Positions 1 to 7,714 of a stretch of DNA of 15,318 nt are shown here, piece after piece (the first letter of the stretch is position 1; every line of letters starts with the position of its first letter). The stretch spans positions 1-15,318 of the forward strand of contig CAYQPF010000117.1 in assembly GCA_964419225.1 (NCBI GenBank), written 5' to 3'. A model generated the notes under the pieces. It had not been told where the DNA came from, ran no database searches, and saw nothing but the letters and a program-made list of their open reading frames with translations. Both the position numbers and the translations under genes were made by a program. The DNA comes from CAYQPF01 sp964419225. Its GTDB lineage: Bacteria; Cloacimonadota; Cloacimonadia; Cloacimonadales; CAYQPF01.

Positions 1-17
1 CCGAAAAGGGCGTCCAA

Positions 18-39
18 TTGAATTATGCAGACGCCTCTT
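18..39. repeat. Dispersed repeat, copy A
   Basis: A 22-bp sequence with core ATGCAGACGCCTCTT recurs at 14937-14958 with one mismatch (T for C in the core). Bases 33-44 (GCCTCTTTAGCC) also match, base for base, the right edge and flank of the inverted-repeat element ending near 14823. Upstream AAAAGGGCGTC (4-14) and GACGCCTCTTT (30-40) form an imperfect inverted repeat. It is probably the end of a repeat element that begins before the window; that is inference. Confidence 0.6.
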
Positions 40-49
40 TAGCCGGTAA

Positions 50-73
50 TTCCGTATGCTTTAGCTTACGGAA
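50..73. other. Small hairpin
   Basis: TTCCGTA at 50-56 pairs perfectly with TACGGAA at 67-73 around a 10-nt loop. No T-run follows on either strand, so it is not a typical intrinsic terminator. It lies just after repeat copy A and may be part of the same element. Confidence 0.4.
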
Positions 74-147
74 AAGCATAATTTATCAGTTCAATACTCT
101 CTAATGCTCACCACTTTCCAATTTTCTTCCCTAATATCCTTGAGTTT

Positions 148-189
148 ATCCATTTTGTCCATGTCGTCCATTAAGTCCATATAGTCCAT
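148..189. repeat. 9-bp periodic repeat, GTCCAT type
   Basis: The hexamer GTCCAT (ATCCAT in the first unit) starts at 148, 157, 166, 175 and 184, exactly every 9 bp, with three variable bases between. The same motif and period recur at 10397-10420 and 10484-10525. The units are far too short for CRISPR, and no stable hairpin is implied. Confidence 0.8.
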
Positions 190-211
190 TTTGAAAATAT
201 ATATTTAATTA

Positions 212-240
212 TTGACCATATTTATTTAATTGATAATTAT
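212..240 (+). promoter_or_regulatory. Possible promoter of the glycosyltransferase pair
   Basis: TTGACC at 212-217 (5 of 6 to the -35 consensus) is followed after 17 bp by AATTAT at 235-240 (4 of 6 to the -10 consensus). This would start transcription near 247 and give a leader of about 85 nt. The surroundings are AT-rich, so chance matches are likely. Confidence 0.3.
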
Positions 241-332
241 TCCTTGAGATTTCTGTGAATAAAATTAGACTCTGTCTTTGAGACTTGGATTCTTTAAATA
301 GAACATTATCAATGCAGGGATGGAGAAGTAAA

Positions 333-1352
333 ATGATAAATAGTATCAAAAAAGTTCTTATTCTCAGTCCCAGAGCTTGGGATTATGGTATAAGTGTAGA
401 TAATGCTTTCCAGGACTTGGGCTATAAAACACATAGCTACTGCTTTGAAGACGGCTACTTAAACAGTATCTGTAAACTGCTCATTAAACCACTGACACTT
501 TTCTCGGGTGAGTTTAATAAGTATTACTACTTAAATAAAGAAATATTGAGAATTTACAAGGATTTTGCTCCTGATCTTGTCTTTGTTATTAAAGGTCATA
601 GGTTATATCAAAAAACATTAAAACAATTTACTCGGTCTATAAATGCCCTTTGGTTGATGGATTCATATTTTCGCGTCAAAACAGCAATAGAGCATAAAGA
701 TGAATATCATTATATATTTACTTTTGAAGAAAGCGATTATGAAAAATTAAAAACACAGTTTGCACATTTACATTACATTCCTCTGGGATATGATCATAAA
801 ATATATTTTCCTTTAAATTATAAAGAAAGAGAGATTGATATCTGTTTTGTCGGTTGTCTTTATGAAAATAGAGTAAATTTACTTGAAAAGATCATTCTAA
901 GATTTCCGGAATTAAATATTAAAATTTACGGAAAACTTCCCCGCAGGGATAAAGCATTGCTTAGAATTGTTAAAAGTTACCCGACAAAATTTATGAATAT
1001 TGAGTTAAATCCTTCTGAAGTGAATGAACTATATGCTAATTCCAAATTTGCCTTAAACATCCATCACGAGCAGTCTGTTTTATCTGTTAATCCCAGATTC
1101 TACGAAATACTGGGGACTAATACCTGTCAAATTGTTGATTATCATGAGAAAATCCATGCTGACTTTGCCCACGCATGCCTGTTTTATAAAGATGAAAAAG
1201 AATTATTTTCTCTGATAGAATTTTACTTACAGGATCAGGAAGCCCGAGATAAAATTGCTCTGAATGGGTACAATAAAGTTACAACCCAGGAAACAATGAA
1301 AAATCGTATAGTTAAAATTTTAAATATATTAGAAAGGGGAAATAATGCCTGA
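333..1352 (+). CDS. CgeB-like glycosyltransferase, GT-B fold (DUF3880-type N-terminus)
   Basis: Predicted cytoplasmic or membrane-associated sugar transferase of the CgeB / glycosyl transferases group 1 type, 339 residues. The N-terminal half begins MINSIKKVLIL and carries a Rossmann-like strand. The C-terminal half shows the family pattern: PLGYDHKIYFP, then DICFVGCLYENR (a strand with FVG), KIYGKLPRR, NPSEVNELYANSKFALNIHHE, and NPRFYEILGTNTCQIVDYH, where the conserved R-x-x-E-I-L segment contacts the nucleotide sugar in related enzymes. The start at ATG 333 is chosen because GGAGA lies at 322-326, six bases upstream; an in-frame TTG at 285 would add 16 residues but has no Shine-Dalgarno sequence. 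The gene overlaps the next by 8 bp, so the two are translated together. The acceptor is unknown; lipopolysaccharide or other surface glycan is a guess. Confidence 0.8.
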   Translation: MINSIKKVLILSPRAWDYGISVDNAFQDLGYKTHSYCFEDGYLNSICKLLIKPLTLFSGEFNKYYYLNKEILRIYKDFAPDLVFVIKGHRLYQKTLKQFTRSINALWLMDSYFRVKTAIEHKDEYHYIFTFEESDYEKLKTQFAHLHYIPLGYDHKIYFPLNYKEREIDICFVGCLYENRVNLLEKIILRFPELNIKIYGKLPRRDKALLRIVKSYPTKFMNIELNPSEVNELYANSKFALNIHHEQSVLSVNPRFYEILGTNTCQIVDYHEKIHADFAHACLFYKDEKELFSLIEFYLQDQEARDKIALNGYNKVTTQETMKNRIVKILNILERGNNA

Positions 1353-2187
1353 TATTAGCTTAATAATATCTGTCTTTAACAGAATCGAGAATTTAAAACT
1401 CACCTTGGAATTTGTAGCCAGACAGAGTGTAAAGTTCAAGGAAATCCTCATCGTTGATGACGGCTCTCAACAAAATATCTTAGATTGTTTAAAACAATGC
1501 AAAACTAATTTTGATCTGCCTTTATTTCATATTTGCCAGGAGAATAAAGGTTTTCGTCTTTCACGTAATAAAAATAATGGAATTAGATTTTCAACAGGGG
1601 ATTATTTGATTTTCAATGATCAGGATATTGTTTTCACTAAGAACTATTTTACTACATTTGCTGAATTTATTAAAGTTAAACAATTCCTGGTAGCAACACC
1701 CATATGGTTGAATGAAAATCAAACAATATCTACATTTAAACAGGAACCTGATTTTGGCTTTTTATCTACTCTTCCTACTCAGGAACAAATGAAGACACTA
1801 CTCAAACAATACAACAAGGATAAACTGTATTATAACCTCCACAAATTGGGCTTAAGTCACAAACCGAAAGTCAGGGGAGGAGTGTTCGGAATTTTTAAAC
1901 AGGATCTTTGCAGAATCAATGGGTTTGATGAAAATTATAAGGGGTGGGGAAATGAAGATGATGATTTATGGAGACGTCTGACTAAGGCAGGAATCAGTGG
2001 TAGGAATGTTTTCAACAAAGAGTACCCCCTACATTTGTACCATCCACCTGCGAGAGTAGGCAAGGAACGAGTAAATCTTGACTATTATCGGGATAGATTA
2101 AAAGATATTAAAAAAGGTCAATATTACTGCGAATTTGGTCTGGATAATATGCTGGATTCTGATCCTGTGACTTTTACGAAAGTATAA
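1345..2187 (+). CDS. Family 2 glycosyltransferase (GT-A fold) with galactosyltransferase-like C-terminus
   Basis: A 280-residue nucleotide-sugar-dependent transferase. The N-terminus has the GT2 signature: DISLIISVFNR (5-15 region), ILIVDDGS, and ENKGFRLSRNKNNGI, which is typical of enzymes that track the reducing end of a chain. NDQD serves as the metal-binding DxD-type motif. The second half has the Glyco_transf_7C-type segment VRGGVFGIFK followed by INGFDENYKGWGNEDDDLWRRL, in which the ED pair is the expected catalytic base and acceptor site. There is no membrane segment. The start overlaps the upstream transferase by 8 bp and is preceded by AGGGG. No wzx/wzy-type neighbours are seen, so donor and acceptor cannot be assigned. 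No convincing terminator follows on this strand. Confidence 0.85.
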   Translation: MPDISLIISVFNRIENLKLTLEFVARQSVKFKEILIVDDGSQQNILDCLKQCKTNFDLPLFHICQENKGFRLSRNKNNGIRFSTGDYLIFNDQDIVFTKNYFTTFAEFIKVKQFLVATPIWLNENQTISTFKQEPDFGFLSTLPTQEQMKTLLKQYNKDKLYYNLHKLGLSHKPKVRGGVFGIFKQDLCRINGFDENYKGWGNEDDDLWRRLTKAGISGRNVFNKEYPLHLYHPPARVGKERVNLDYYRDRLKDIKKGQYYCEFGLDNMLDSDPVTFTKV

Positions 2188-2365
2188 TAGGAATAATAGA
2201 CGTCCCGTCGATTCAAAAAGCAGAGTGTGTCAGTTAGTTTAGTTATCTGCGAATGCTGTGTATATCCGCGTTCTATTAAACGTCTGATCCAACCCTTCCC
2301 GAAAGTTTTTGTCCACGAATTAACTAATTTCACGAATAGAGGGGAGTAATAAAAGGTGATATTTG
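2188..2365. repeat. Intergenic remnant with degenerate 9-bp units
   Basis: This stretch between the convergent units has no credible gene. At 2245-2271 three 9-bp units (ATCTGCGAA, TGCTGTGTA, TATCCGCGT) follow each other. CACGAAT occurs at 2314-2320 and again at 2331-2337. They look like eroded versions of the same kind of 9-periodic intergenic repeat seen elsewhere in the window. A 69-codon leftward frame across 2124-2333 is read through this repeat and is not believed. Confidence 0.45.
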
Positions 2366-2393
2366 AAAAAATAGGCCCGGCATTTATGCCGGG
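2366..2393 (-). terminator. Distal intrinsic terminator of the leftward operon
   Basis: CCCGGCA (2376-2382) pairs with TGCCGGG (2387-2393) around a TTTA loop. Read on the minus strand, the stem is followed by a run of six T (complement of A at 2366-2371). The plus-strand side lacks a T-run, so it points leftward. It is the second of two tandem terminators. Confidence 0.65.
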
Positions 2394-2423
2394 TATTCAT
2401 AAACAAAAGCTTTAACCCAATAT

Positions 2424-2456
2424 AAAAAAATAGGCAGTAATTCCTTACTGCCTATT
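2424..2456 (-). terminator. Proximal intrinsic terminator of the leftward operon
   Basis: A perfect 12-bp stem, AATAGGCAGTAA (2429-2440) with TTACTGCCTATT (2445-2456), closes a TTCC loop. It lies 16 bp after the stop of the last operon gene. On the minus strand it runs into seven T (A at 2424-2430), so it is a textbook terminator in that direction. Confidence 0.85.
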
Positions 2457-2471
2457 AACAGAATATTTCAA

Positions 2472-3440
2472 TTATTTATCTTTATTGCTATTATCATCTG
2501 TAGAAGAATTTTCCGGTGGAACAGCACCGTCTTTATATACTCTTTTCACGATACGTTTTCTGTTTGATCCACCATAAGTGTAGCTTCCACCCTTATTTTT
2601 ACTTTTACTACCATAGGTGTAATTCCCTTTATATCCGCCATAACCGTATTTTCCGCCACCTTTACTGCCTTTGGCTGTTCTGATACCCATAACTCTCATG
2701 ACTTTCATAAACAAGTATAGAACAAAATAACCAATGAGCAGGAAGATGATCATTATCACTACAGCCACTATGAATCTATAGAAAAACCCTGCAGTTTGTG
2801 TCAATATACCTAAAGGCCTGTTTTCATTTTGAGTAATTTTAAGATAGACTAAATTTGAGTTTTTCAAATATTGCATTTTATCTGACATAGAAGTCAAACT
2901 ATCAATAGAACTTTGTACGCGATCTAAGGCTTCCTGAATTCTCGAATACGAATAACGCATATCATCTCTATTGATGTCTTTTAAGTACTTCTCTTTAAGG
3001 GCACGATTAATTTTTAAACGTTCCTGAATATTAGCCTCATTTTGCAGAGGTGGCTGGCTTTCCGTATTAACTGATTTTAAATTATTAATACTTTTTATGC
3101 CTTGGATACTAGTAATCGTTGTGGATAAACTTGCTTCCGGCACTTCAGCTAAAACAACATAATCGAATTTACCTCTGTTCTCATAAATTATCTTGGTGAA
3201 CAGCTGTTTCTGTTTTAAAGCCTCAATCTCTGCTGCTGATTTATCAATGTCTTCGACATTAAAATTCACGCTTATCTTAGTAGTGTTTTGAGCTTTACGA
3301 AACTTTCTGTCTCCTTCAGAAACTGTTGGTCCACCTTTCTGATTAAACAGAAAAAATTTCCCATACTTTCCATACATAAGTGCCATTCCTATTACAAAAA
3401 AAACAATCAGAACTTTTACAGCTCTACTTAGTTTGAACAT
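2472..3440 (-). CDS. DUF4349-like membrane protein with Gly/Tyr/Lys-rich tail
   Basis: A 322-residue protein of unknown function. Residues 8-23 form an N-terminal membrane segment or uncleaved signal. The middle (about 50-205) has the DUF4349-style plan: a beta-rich FDYVVLAEVPEASLSTTITSI part, a helical hairpin likely to form a coiled coil (about 135-192), and a returning NLVYLKITQNENRP strand. Residues 222-246 are a second strong membrane helix. The remaining tail is basic and low in complexity (about 255-292, repeated GGGKYGYGGY and YTYGS units), then ends acidic (STDDNSNKDK). The start is 2 bp after the recN stop, with AGGGG inside the end of recN, so it is the last gene of the operon. Membership in DUF4349 is judged by layout only. 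The bulk between the two helices should be extracytoplasmic. Confidence 0.65.
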   Translation of the reverse strand: MFKLSRAVKVLIVFFVIGMALMYGKYGKFFLFNQKGGPTVSEGDRKFRKAQNTTKISVNFNVEDIDKSAAEIEALKQKQLFTKIIYENRGKFDYVVLAEVPEASLSTTITSIQGIKSINNLKSVNTESQPPLQNEANIQERLKINRALKEKYLKDINRDDMRYSYSRIQEALDRVQSSIDSLTSMSDKMQYLKNSNLVYLKITQNENRPLGILTQTAGFFYRFIVAVVIMIIFLLIGYFVLYLFMKVMRVMGIRTAKGSKGGGKYGYGGYKGNYTYGSKSKNKGGSYTYGGSNRKRIVKRVYKDGAVPPENSSTDDNSNKDK

Positions 3441-3442
3441 TC

Positions 3443-5137
3443 TTAATCCCCTTTTCTTAATATTTCTTCTGCATGTAGTAATGCTAATTCACTATCAGAC
3501 CCCGACAACATTCGTGCAATTTCCCTCTTTCTTCTCTCCACGGATAGTTCCTCAACTAATATTGTTGTCCTGTTGTCTTTTAACAATTTGTTTATATTGA
3601 AGTGTTTAACACCATATGCAGCTATTTGCGGTAAATGAGTGATACATAATACCTGATGATTCTCAGATATCTTGGCAATAAAGGAACCCAGCATATCTGC
3701 CGTCTTTCCTCCTATCCCTGAATCAATTTCATCAAATACTATGGTTCTTGCCTCCAAATTGTCAGCTAGTAATTTCTTAATTACTAACAATAATCTGGAT
3801 AGCTCTCCCCCTGAAATCGAATTCTTCAGAGTTTGCAGGTCACTCCCCTTGTTTGCAGAGAACAAAAATTCAATGCTGTCTATTCCAGTTTCATTGAACT
3901 CATTCATTTCTGGGTGACTTTGTTTTAGGTGATTAATTTTGTCAAATATAATCTTGAAGCTGCAATCCTGAATGGCTAAAAGCTTTAGATTGCTTGATAT
4001 TTCAGCGGAGAAGGCACTTGCAGAAGATTGTCGCAATTTGGATAATTCCTTACCTTTACGTCTTAATACACTAAAAGTTGACTCAATTTGCTTCTTCAAT
4101 TCATTAATGCGCTCTTTATTACTTGTGCTGTTTTCAATAAAATCTCTAATCTTATTCCCATATGAAATGATCCCAACTAAATCCAGTTTATACTTCAATT
4201 TCATATTGTTTAAAGTATTGATTCTGGTTTCAATATCTATAAGTCTCTCTTCATCGATATTAAGGTGTGATTCTAAACTGCTGAAACTCTTTAAGGCATC
4301 ATCCAGATTCAACAAAGAATCATTCAATGACTTTAAACCCTGTTTAATGATCTCACTATCTTTCTCATAACTGCCGAATTGATAGAGATAACTGTTTATG
4401 ACATCATATACAGATTTTTCCTGCTCATACATTTCGTTTTGCATGGATTGAGTTAAGGCCAAGATATCCTTTGCATGATTTAAAAAATTATATTCCTGCT
4501 GTAGATTCTCATCAACTTCCGGGTTAAACCGGCAATCTTCAATTTCCTTCAATTGAAATTCATACAATTGCAGTTTATCCTGCTGTTCAGAATCTTGAGC
4601 AATTAGCTTATCTAATTCCTTTAAAGAAGCTTCTGTAGCCTTGTATTGTTCGGAAAACTCCTCACGGATACTGTCCAATTTACCATATTTATCCAGAAAA
4701 CTTAACTGGATATCCTTATCAAAAAGATTCTGCTGGTCTCTTTGACCATGAAAATCAAAGAGTACTTCTCTGAATTCTTTGATGATCGAGTTTGTTACCC
4801 TTCGCCCATTAAGAAATGTCAGAGCCTTCTCTTCTATTGTTATTTCTTTAGTAATAAAAAACTCTTCATCTTCTGCTTCAACTTCATACTTGTCCAGTAA
4901 CTCCAAAAGGTTTATGTTCTGAGGATCAACTGAAAAGACAGCTTCGACTTTGGCATTCAGGCTTTTGTTGAAAAGCATTCCACTTTTTAAAGGTGCACCT
5001 AACAGAATATTAAGAGCTCCCATTATTATTGATTTTCCTGCTCCGGTTTCTCCCGTTAGAACCTGTAACCCTGGTGAAAAATCAAGATGAATTGATTCAA
5101 CGATGATAAAATTGCTGATACTAAGTGATTTAATCAT
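3443..5137 (-). CDS. recN: DNA repair protein RecN
   Basis: SMC-like ATPase that acts at double-strand breaks, 564 residues, close to the usual RecN length. The Walker A motif GETGAGKS is at 29-36. The conserved FDFHGQRDQQNLFD segment follows Walker A. Long coiled-coil arms fill the middle. The C-terminal lobe has the ABC signature SGGELSR (442-448), Walker B TIVFDEID (465-472) followed by SGIGG, and the CITHLPQIAAYG switch region. All catalytic elements are intact. Its ATG overlaps the nadK stop as ATGA, so it is probably translationally coupled. A nadK-recN pairing is widespread in bacteria, which supports both calls. No LexA-type operator is visible directly upstream, as expected for an internal operon gene. 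Confidence 0.97.
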   Translation of the reverse strand: MIKSLSISNFIIVESIHLDFSPGLQVLTGETGAGKSIIMGALNILLGAPLKSGMLFNKSLNAKVEAVFSVDPQNINLLELLDKYEVEAEDEEFFITKEITIEEKALTFLNGRRVTNSIIKEFREVLFDFHGQRDQQNLFDKDIQLSFLDKYGKLDSIREEFSEQYKATEASLKELDKLIAQDSEQQDKLQLYEFQLKEIEDCRFNPEVDENLQQEYNFLNHAKDILALTQSMQNEMYEQEKSVYDVINSYLYQFGSYEKDSEIIKQGLKSLNDSLLNLDDALKSFSSLESHLNIDEERLIDIETRINTLNNMKLKYKLDLVGIISYGNKIRDFIENSTSNKERINELKKQIESTFSVLRRKGKELSKLRQSSASAFSAEISSNLKLLAIQDCSFKIIFDKINHLKQSHPEMNEFNETGIDSIEFLFSANKGSDLQTLKNSISGGELSRLLLVIKKLLADNLEARTIVFDEIDSGIGGKTADMLGSFIAKISENHQVLCITHLPQIAAYGVKHFNINKLLKDNRTTILVEELSVERRKREIARMLSGSDSELALLHAEEILRKGD

Positions 5138-5988
5138 ATTTTCCCCAAATGCATCTTCTTTCTTAAGATCTGGTAAAAAGTTTTATTAGTAAGTTTGATA
5201 AAGTTGACCTTCTCATTAGCTGAGGTAACCAGGATTTCATCTTTCTCAAATAACTGGAATTTATTCTCTCCATCAAGTTGCAAAATGGTCTCGGCATGGC
5301 TGCTGTTTATCCTTAAACTCACATTATCCGAAGCCGGGAAGATCATAGGACGCACAGATAAAATATGTGGATTTAAGGGTGTCAGAATGATTGCATCCAT
5401 AATGGGGGAGAGGATCGGACCTCCTGCTGATAAAGAATAGGCAGTGGATCCTGTTGGTGTTGAGACAACGATCCCGTCACACCTGGTATCAATTATATAA
5501 CGTTTGTTGCTGAATATCTTTATGTCAATCAGTTTAGGCGTTACTCCCTTATAAACGACTACATCATTTAAGGCTTGATCTGTATAAACTGTTCTATTAT
5601 GCCTTTTTACTATACATTTAAGGAGCATTCGACTCTGAATCTTGAACTTGTTGAGTAATAAAAGATCAACAACTTTTTTAAGTTCCGGCAGAGAGATATC
5701 TGATAAAAACCCCAATCTGCCTAAATTCACCCCTAAAATTGGTGCATCATATTTTAGAGAATAATTCTTTGATCTTAAGATCGTACCATCTCCCCCAAAG
5801 ACGAGAATGCAGTCAAGTTTTGTAGCATCAACTGTTTCAAAACTTTGTATAGTTTCAGGGAACAAGATCTTTTGATCCTCAAAACAGTAGATATTCAATC
5901 CTTTTTCTTTATGCAATTCTTCGAGAAGCGAAATAATCCCAGGAAGATTATTACTGTATGGATTAATTGTTATGGCAAAATTCTTCAT
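5134..5988 (-). CDS. nadK: NAD kinase
   Basis: ATP (or polyphosphate)-dependent NAD kinase making NADP, 284 residues. Seen motifs: GGDGT at 65-69 (phosphate transfer), LGVNLGRLGFL at 85-95, the NAD-contacting ND pair at 141-142, DGIVVSTPTGSTAYSLSAGG at about 171-190, and a late PMIFPASD segment. The start is chosen at MKNFAITINP because GAGGAG lies immediately upstream (spacer three bases) and homologues begin at this strand. An in-frame ATG at 6009 would add seven residues and overlap rsgA by 14 bp, and cannot be excluded. The gene starts 7 bp after the rsgA stop and overlaps recN by 4 bp. Confidence 0.95.
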   Translation of the reverse strand: MKNFAITINPYSNNLPGIISLLEELHKEKGLNIYCFEDQKILFPETIQSFETVDATKLDCILVFGGDGTILRSKNYSLKYDAPILGVNLGRLGFLSDISLPELKKVVDLLLLNKFKIQSRMLLKCIVKRHNRTVYTDQALNDVVVYKGVTPKLIDIKIFSNKRYIIDTRCDGIVVSTPTGSTAYSLSAGGPILSPIMDAIILTPLNPHILSVRPMIFPASDNVSLRINSSHAETILQLDGENKFQLFEKDEILVTSANEKVNFIKLTNKTFYQILRKKMHLGKI

Positions 5989-5995
5989 AGACTCC

Positions 5996-7072
5996 TCATA
6001 AGGATTCATATATTCTCAAATATGAATCATAAACAAATTCAGGTATTTTCCCCTGTTCCACCAGTAGTTTTACTTCACATCCTTCTTCATGATCATGTGA
6101 GCAATTGGGAAACATGCAGTTATCTGTATGAGCAGAAAATCCGGGAAATGCTGATGGTATCAGATTCTTGCTGTTCTTATTCAAAGTCAGTGTCTTGATC
6201 CCGGGTGTGTCAATTAAATAACCTCCGAAAGCCCACTTAAACATCCTGGAATAGGTTGTCGTATGTTTTCCTTTATAATGGGTATAACTTATTTCAGCAA
6301 CTTTCAGGTTCAATCCAGGCTCCAGCATATTGATTAAGGTCGATTTACCCGAACCTGACTTTCCGGAAAATACAGTTGTTTTTCCTTTTAAAGCTTCTTT
6401 TAATAACTCTACACTTGCTTCAATTTTGGAAGAAGTATAAAAGATTTTCAAACCCAGATTCTCATAATATGACAATTCCTCTTTGATCTCTGATAGATTT
6501 TCTTCCAAATCTATTTTATTAATACAGATCAAAGGCTCTATCTGATAGATTTCGCAAATACATAAATACCTGTCCAGCAAACCCGAAGTAAATTGTGGCT
6601 CTTTCCAGGAGAGGGTGATCAATACATAATCAATATTAGATGCTAAAACAATCTCTCTTTGAAAACTTTCCTCCGAAAATCTCGATAAAGAATTCTTCCT
6701 GGGTAAGATTTCCTCAATTCTGTGTGTACCTGCCTTATCCATTTCTACTTTCACATAATCGCCTACAGAAACCAGATTCCTGCTGTCCAGATTGATCTGT
6801 TTTAGCCTGCCTCCAAGTGTGCAATTTATAAACTTTTCCTCTATTTCTACTAGACAACTATAATTTGTTTTTACCTCGATCACTCTGCCTGTCTGTAAGT
6901 TCAGATTAGACTTTAAGGATTTTGTCGATTTCACAGCAATCTTTTGTACTGCCCTTCTATCTTCCCTTACTTCAGCATCCAGAAAATCATCCTCATCACC
7001 TACATGAATATTCTTGAGCCGGATTCCTTGCCTCGTAAACTTCTTCTTATCTTTCTTTTGATAAATACTCAT
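5996..7072 (-). CDS. rsgA: Ribosome small-subunit GTPase RsgA (YjeQ)
   Basis: Circularly permuted GTPase that checks late 30S subunit maturation, 358 residues. A basic N-terminal extension (about 1-60) is followed by an OB-fold (about 61-125, GRVIEVKTNYSCLVEIE). The GTPase motifs come in the permuted order G4 NKID (185-188), G1 GKSGSGKST (237-245), G2 in KGKHTTT (268-273) and G3 DTPG (288-291). The C-terminal zinc site is C319-x4-C324-x-H326-x5-C332, exactly the YjeQ spacing. SGLLDRYL at 163-170 is also family-typical. The N-terminal extension is somewhat longer than in many homologues and rich in charged residues. Its ATG overlaps the upstream hydrolase stop as ATGA. Confidence 0.97.
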   Translation of the reverse strand: MSIYQKKDKKKFTRQGIRLKNIHVGDEDDFLDAEVREDRRAVQKIAVKSTKSLKSNLNLQTGRVIEVKTNYSCLVEIEEKFINCTLGGRLKQINLDSRNLVSVGDYVKVEMDKAGTHRIEEILPRKNSLSRFSEESFQREIVLASNIDYVLITLSWKEPQFTSGLLDRYLCICEIYQIEPLICINKIDLEENLSEIKEELSYYENLGLKIFYTSSKIEASVELLKEALKGKTTVFSGKSGSGKSTLINMLEPGLNLKVAEISYTHYKGKHTTTYSRMFKWAFGGYLIDTPGIKTLTLNKNSKNLIPSAFPGFSAHTDNCMFPNCSHDHEEGCEVKLLVEQGKIPEFVYDSYLRIYESL

Positions 7073-7707
7073 AATAATGAGACTATTCCTACATAAGGAT
7101 TTTCATCCTTTTCATGTCCAATAGTGGTTGTGGGGCCATGTCCAGGAAATACAACTGTGTCATCACTCAATTTAAACAGTTTGTTTTGAATAGAGTCAAT
7201 AATTTGTTTGTGATTCCCACCTGGTAAATCTGTTCTTCCTACACTTTCTCTGAATAGAGTATCACCACAGAATAATAATTTATCGACACTTACTGCTATG
7301 CATCCTTGTGTATGGCCTGGTATATGAATTATCTTTAATACTGATTTCCCTAAAGTAATACCCTGTCCGTCTTCTAGAAATTCATCCGCTTTGGGTGCTG
7401 TTAAATCTACTCCGTAAAGAACACTTAAATTCAGTTTGCCACTTGTTAACATGGGTGCATCAGATTTGTGGATCACGACCTTACTCTTCAACAGACCTTG
7501 GAAGTATTCAATTCCGCCTATGTGATCTCCATGCCCATGAGTCAGAACAATATATCTTATGTTTAAACCATTGCTGATAATCTCTTTATTTAAACTTTCC
7601 GAGGGTGCCGACGGATCAATTAAAATTCCTTCTTTGCTTTCCTCATCCCAAAGCAAATAAGTGTTGGTTTGGAAATCAGGGTATAAAACATATGTTTTGT
7701 ATTTCAT
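7069..7707 (-). CDS. Metallo-beta-lactamase-fold hydrolase (glyoxalase II-like)
   Basis: A small soluble MBL-fold hydrolase, 212 residues, of the YcbL / hydroxyacylglutathione-hydrolase-like group. The metal ligands are all present: H57, H59, D61 and H62 in THGHGDH, H132 in IPGHTQG, D149 in CGDTLF and H190 in FPGHGPT. GRTDLPGG (157-164) is the loop common to the single-domain glyoxalase II-like proteins. It lacks the C-terminal helical domain of true glyoxalase II, so substrate use is open (thioesters such as S-lactoyl conjugates are the usual guess). It starts 7 bp after the PP-loop gene with GAGGAAAG as RBS, and overlaps rsgA by 4 bp. Confidence 0.88.
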   Translation of the reverse strand: MKYKTYVLYPDFQTNTYLLWDEESKEGILIDPSAPSESLNKEIISNGLNIRYIVLTHGHGDHIGGIEYFQGLLKSKVVIHKSDAPMLTSGKLNLSVLYGVDLTAPKADEFLEDGQGITLGKSVLKIIHIPGHTQGCIAVSVDKLLFCGDTLFRESVGRTDLPGGNHKQIIDSIQNKLFKLSDDTVVFPGHGPTTTIGHEKDENPYVGIVSLL

Positions 7708-7714
7708 CTTTCCT

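Noticed and set aside
285..332. TTG start extending the first glycosyltransferase by 16 residues
   Set aside because: It has no Shine-Dalgarno sequence, while ATG 333 has GGAGA at ideal spacing and begins at the expected first strand.
2124..2333. A 69-codon minus-strand frame after the second glycosyltransferase
   Set aside because: It is read through degenerate repeats and the end of the neighbouring gene, has no RBS, and shows no recognisable protein.
3672..4370. Plus-strand frames of 81 and 132 codons inside recN
   Set aside because: They are antisense shadows of a fully intact RecN with no features of their own.
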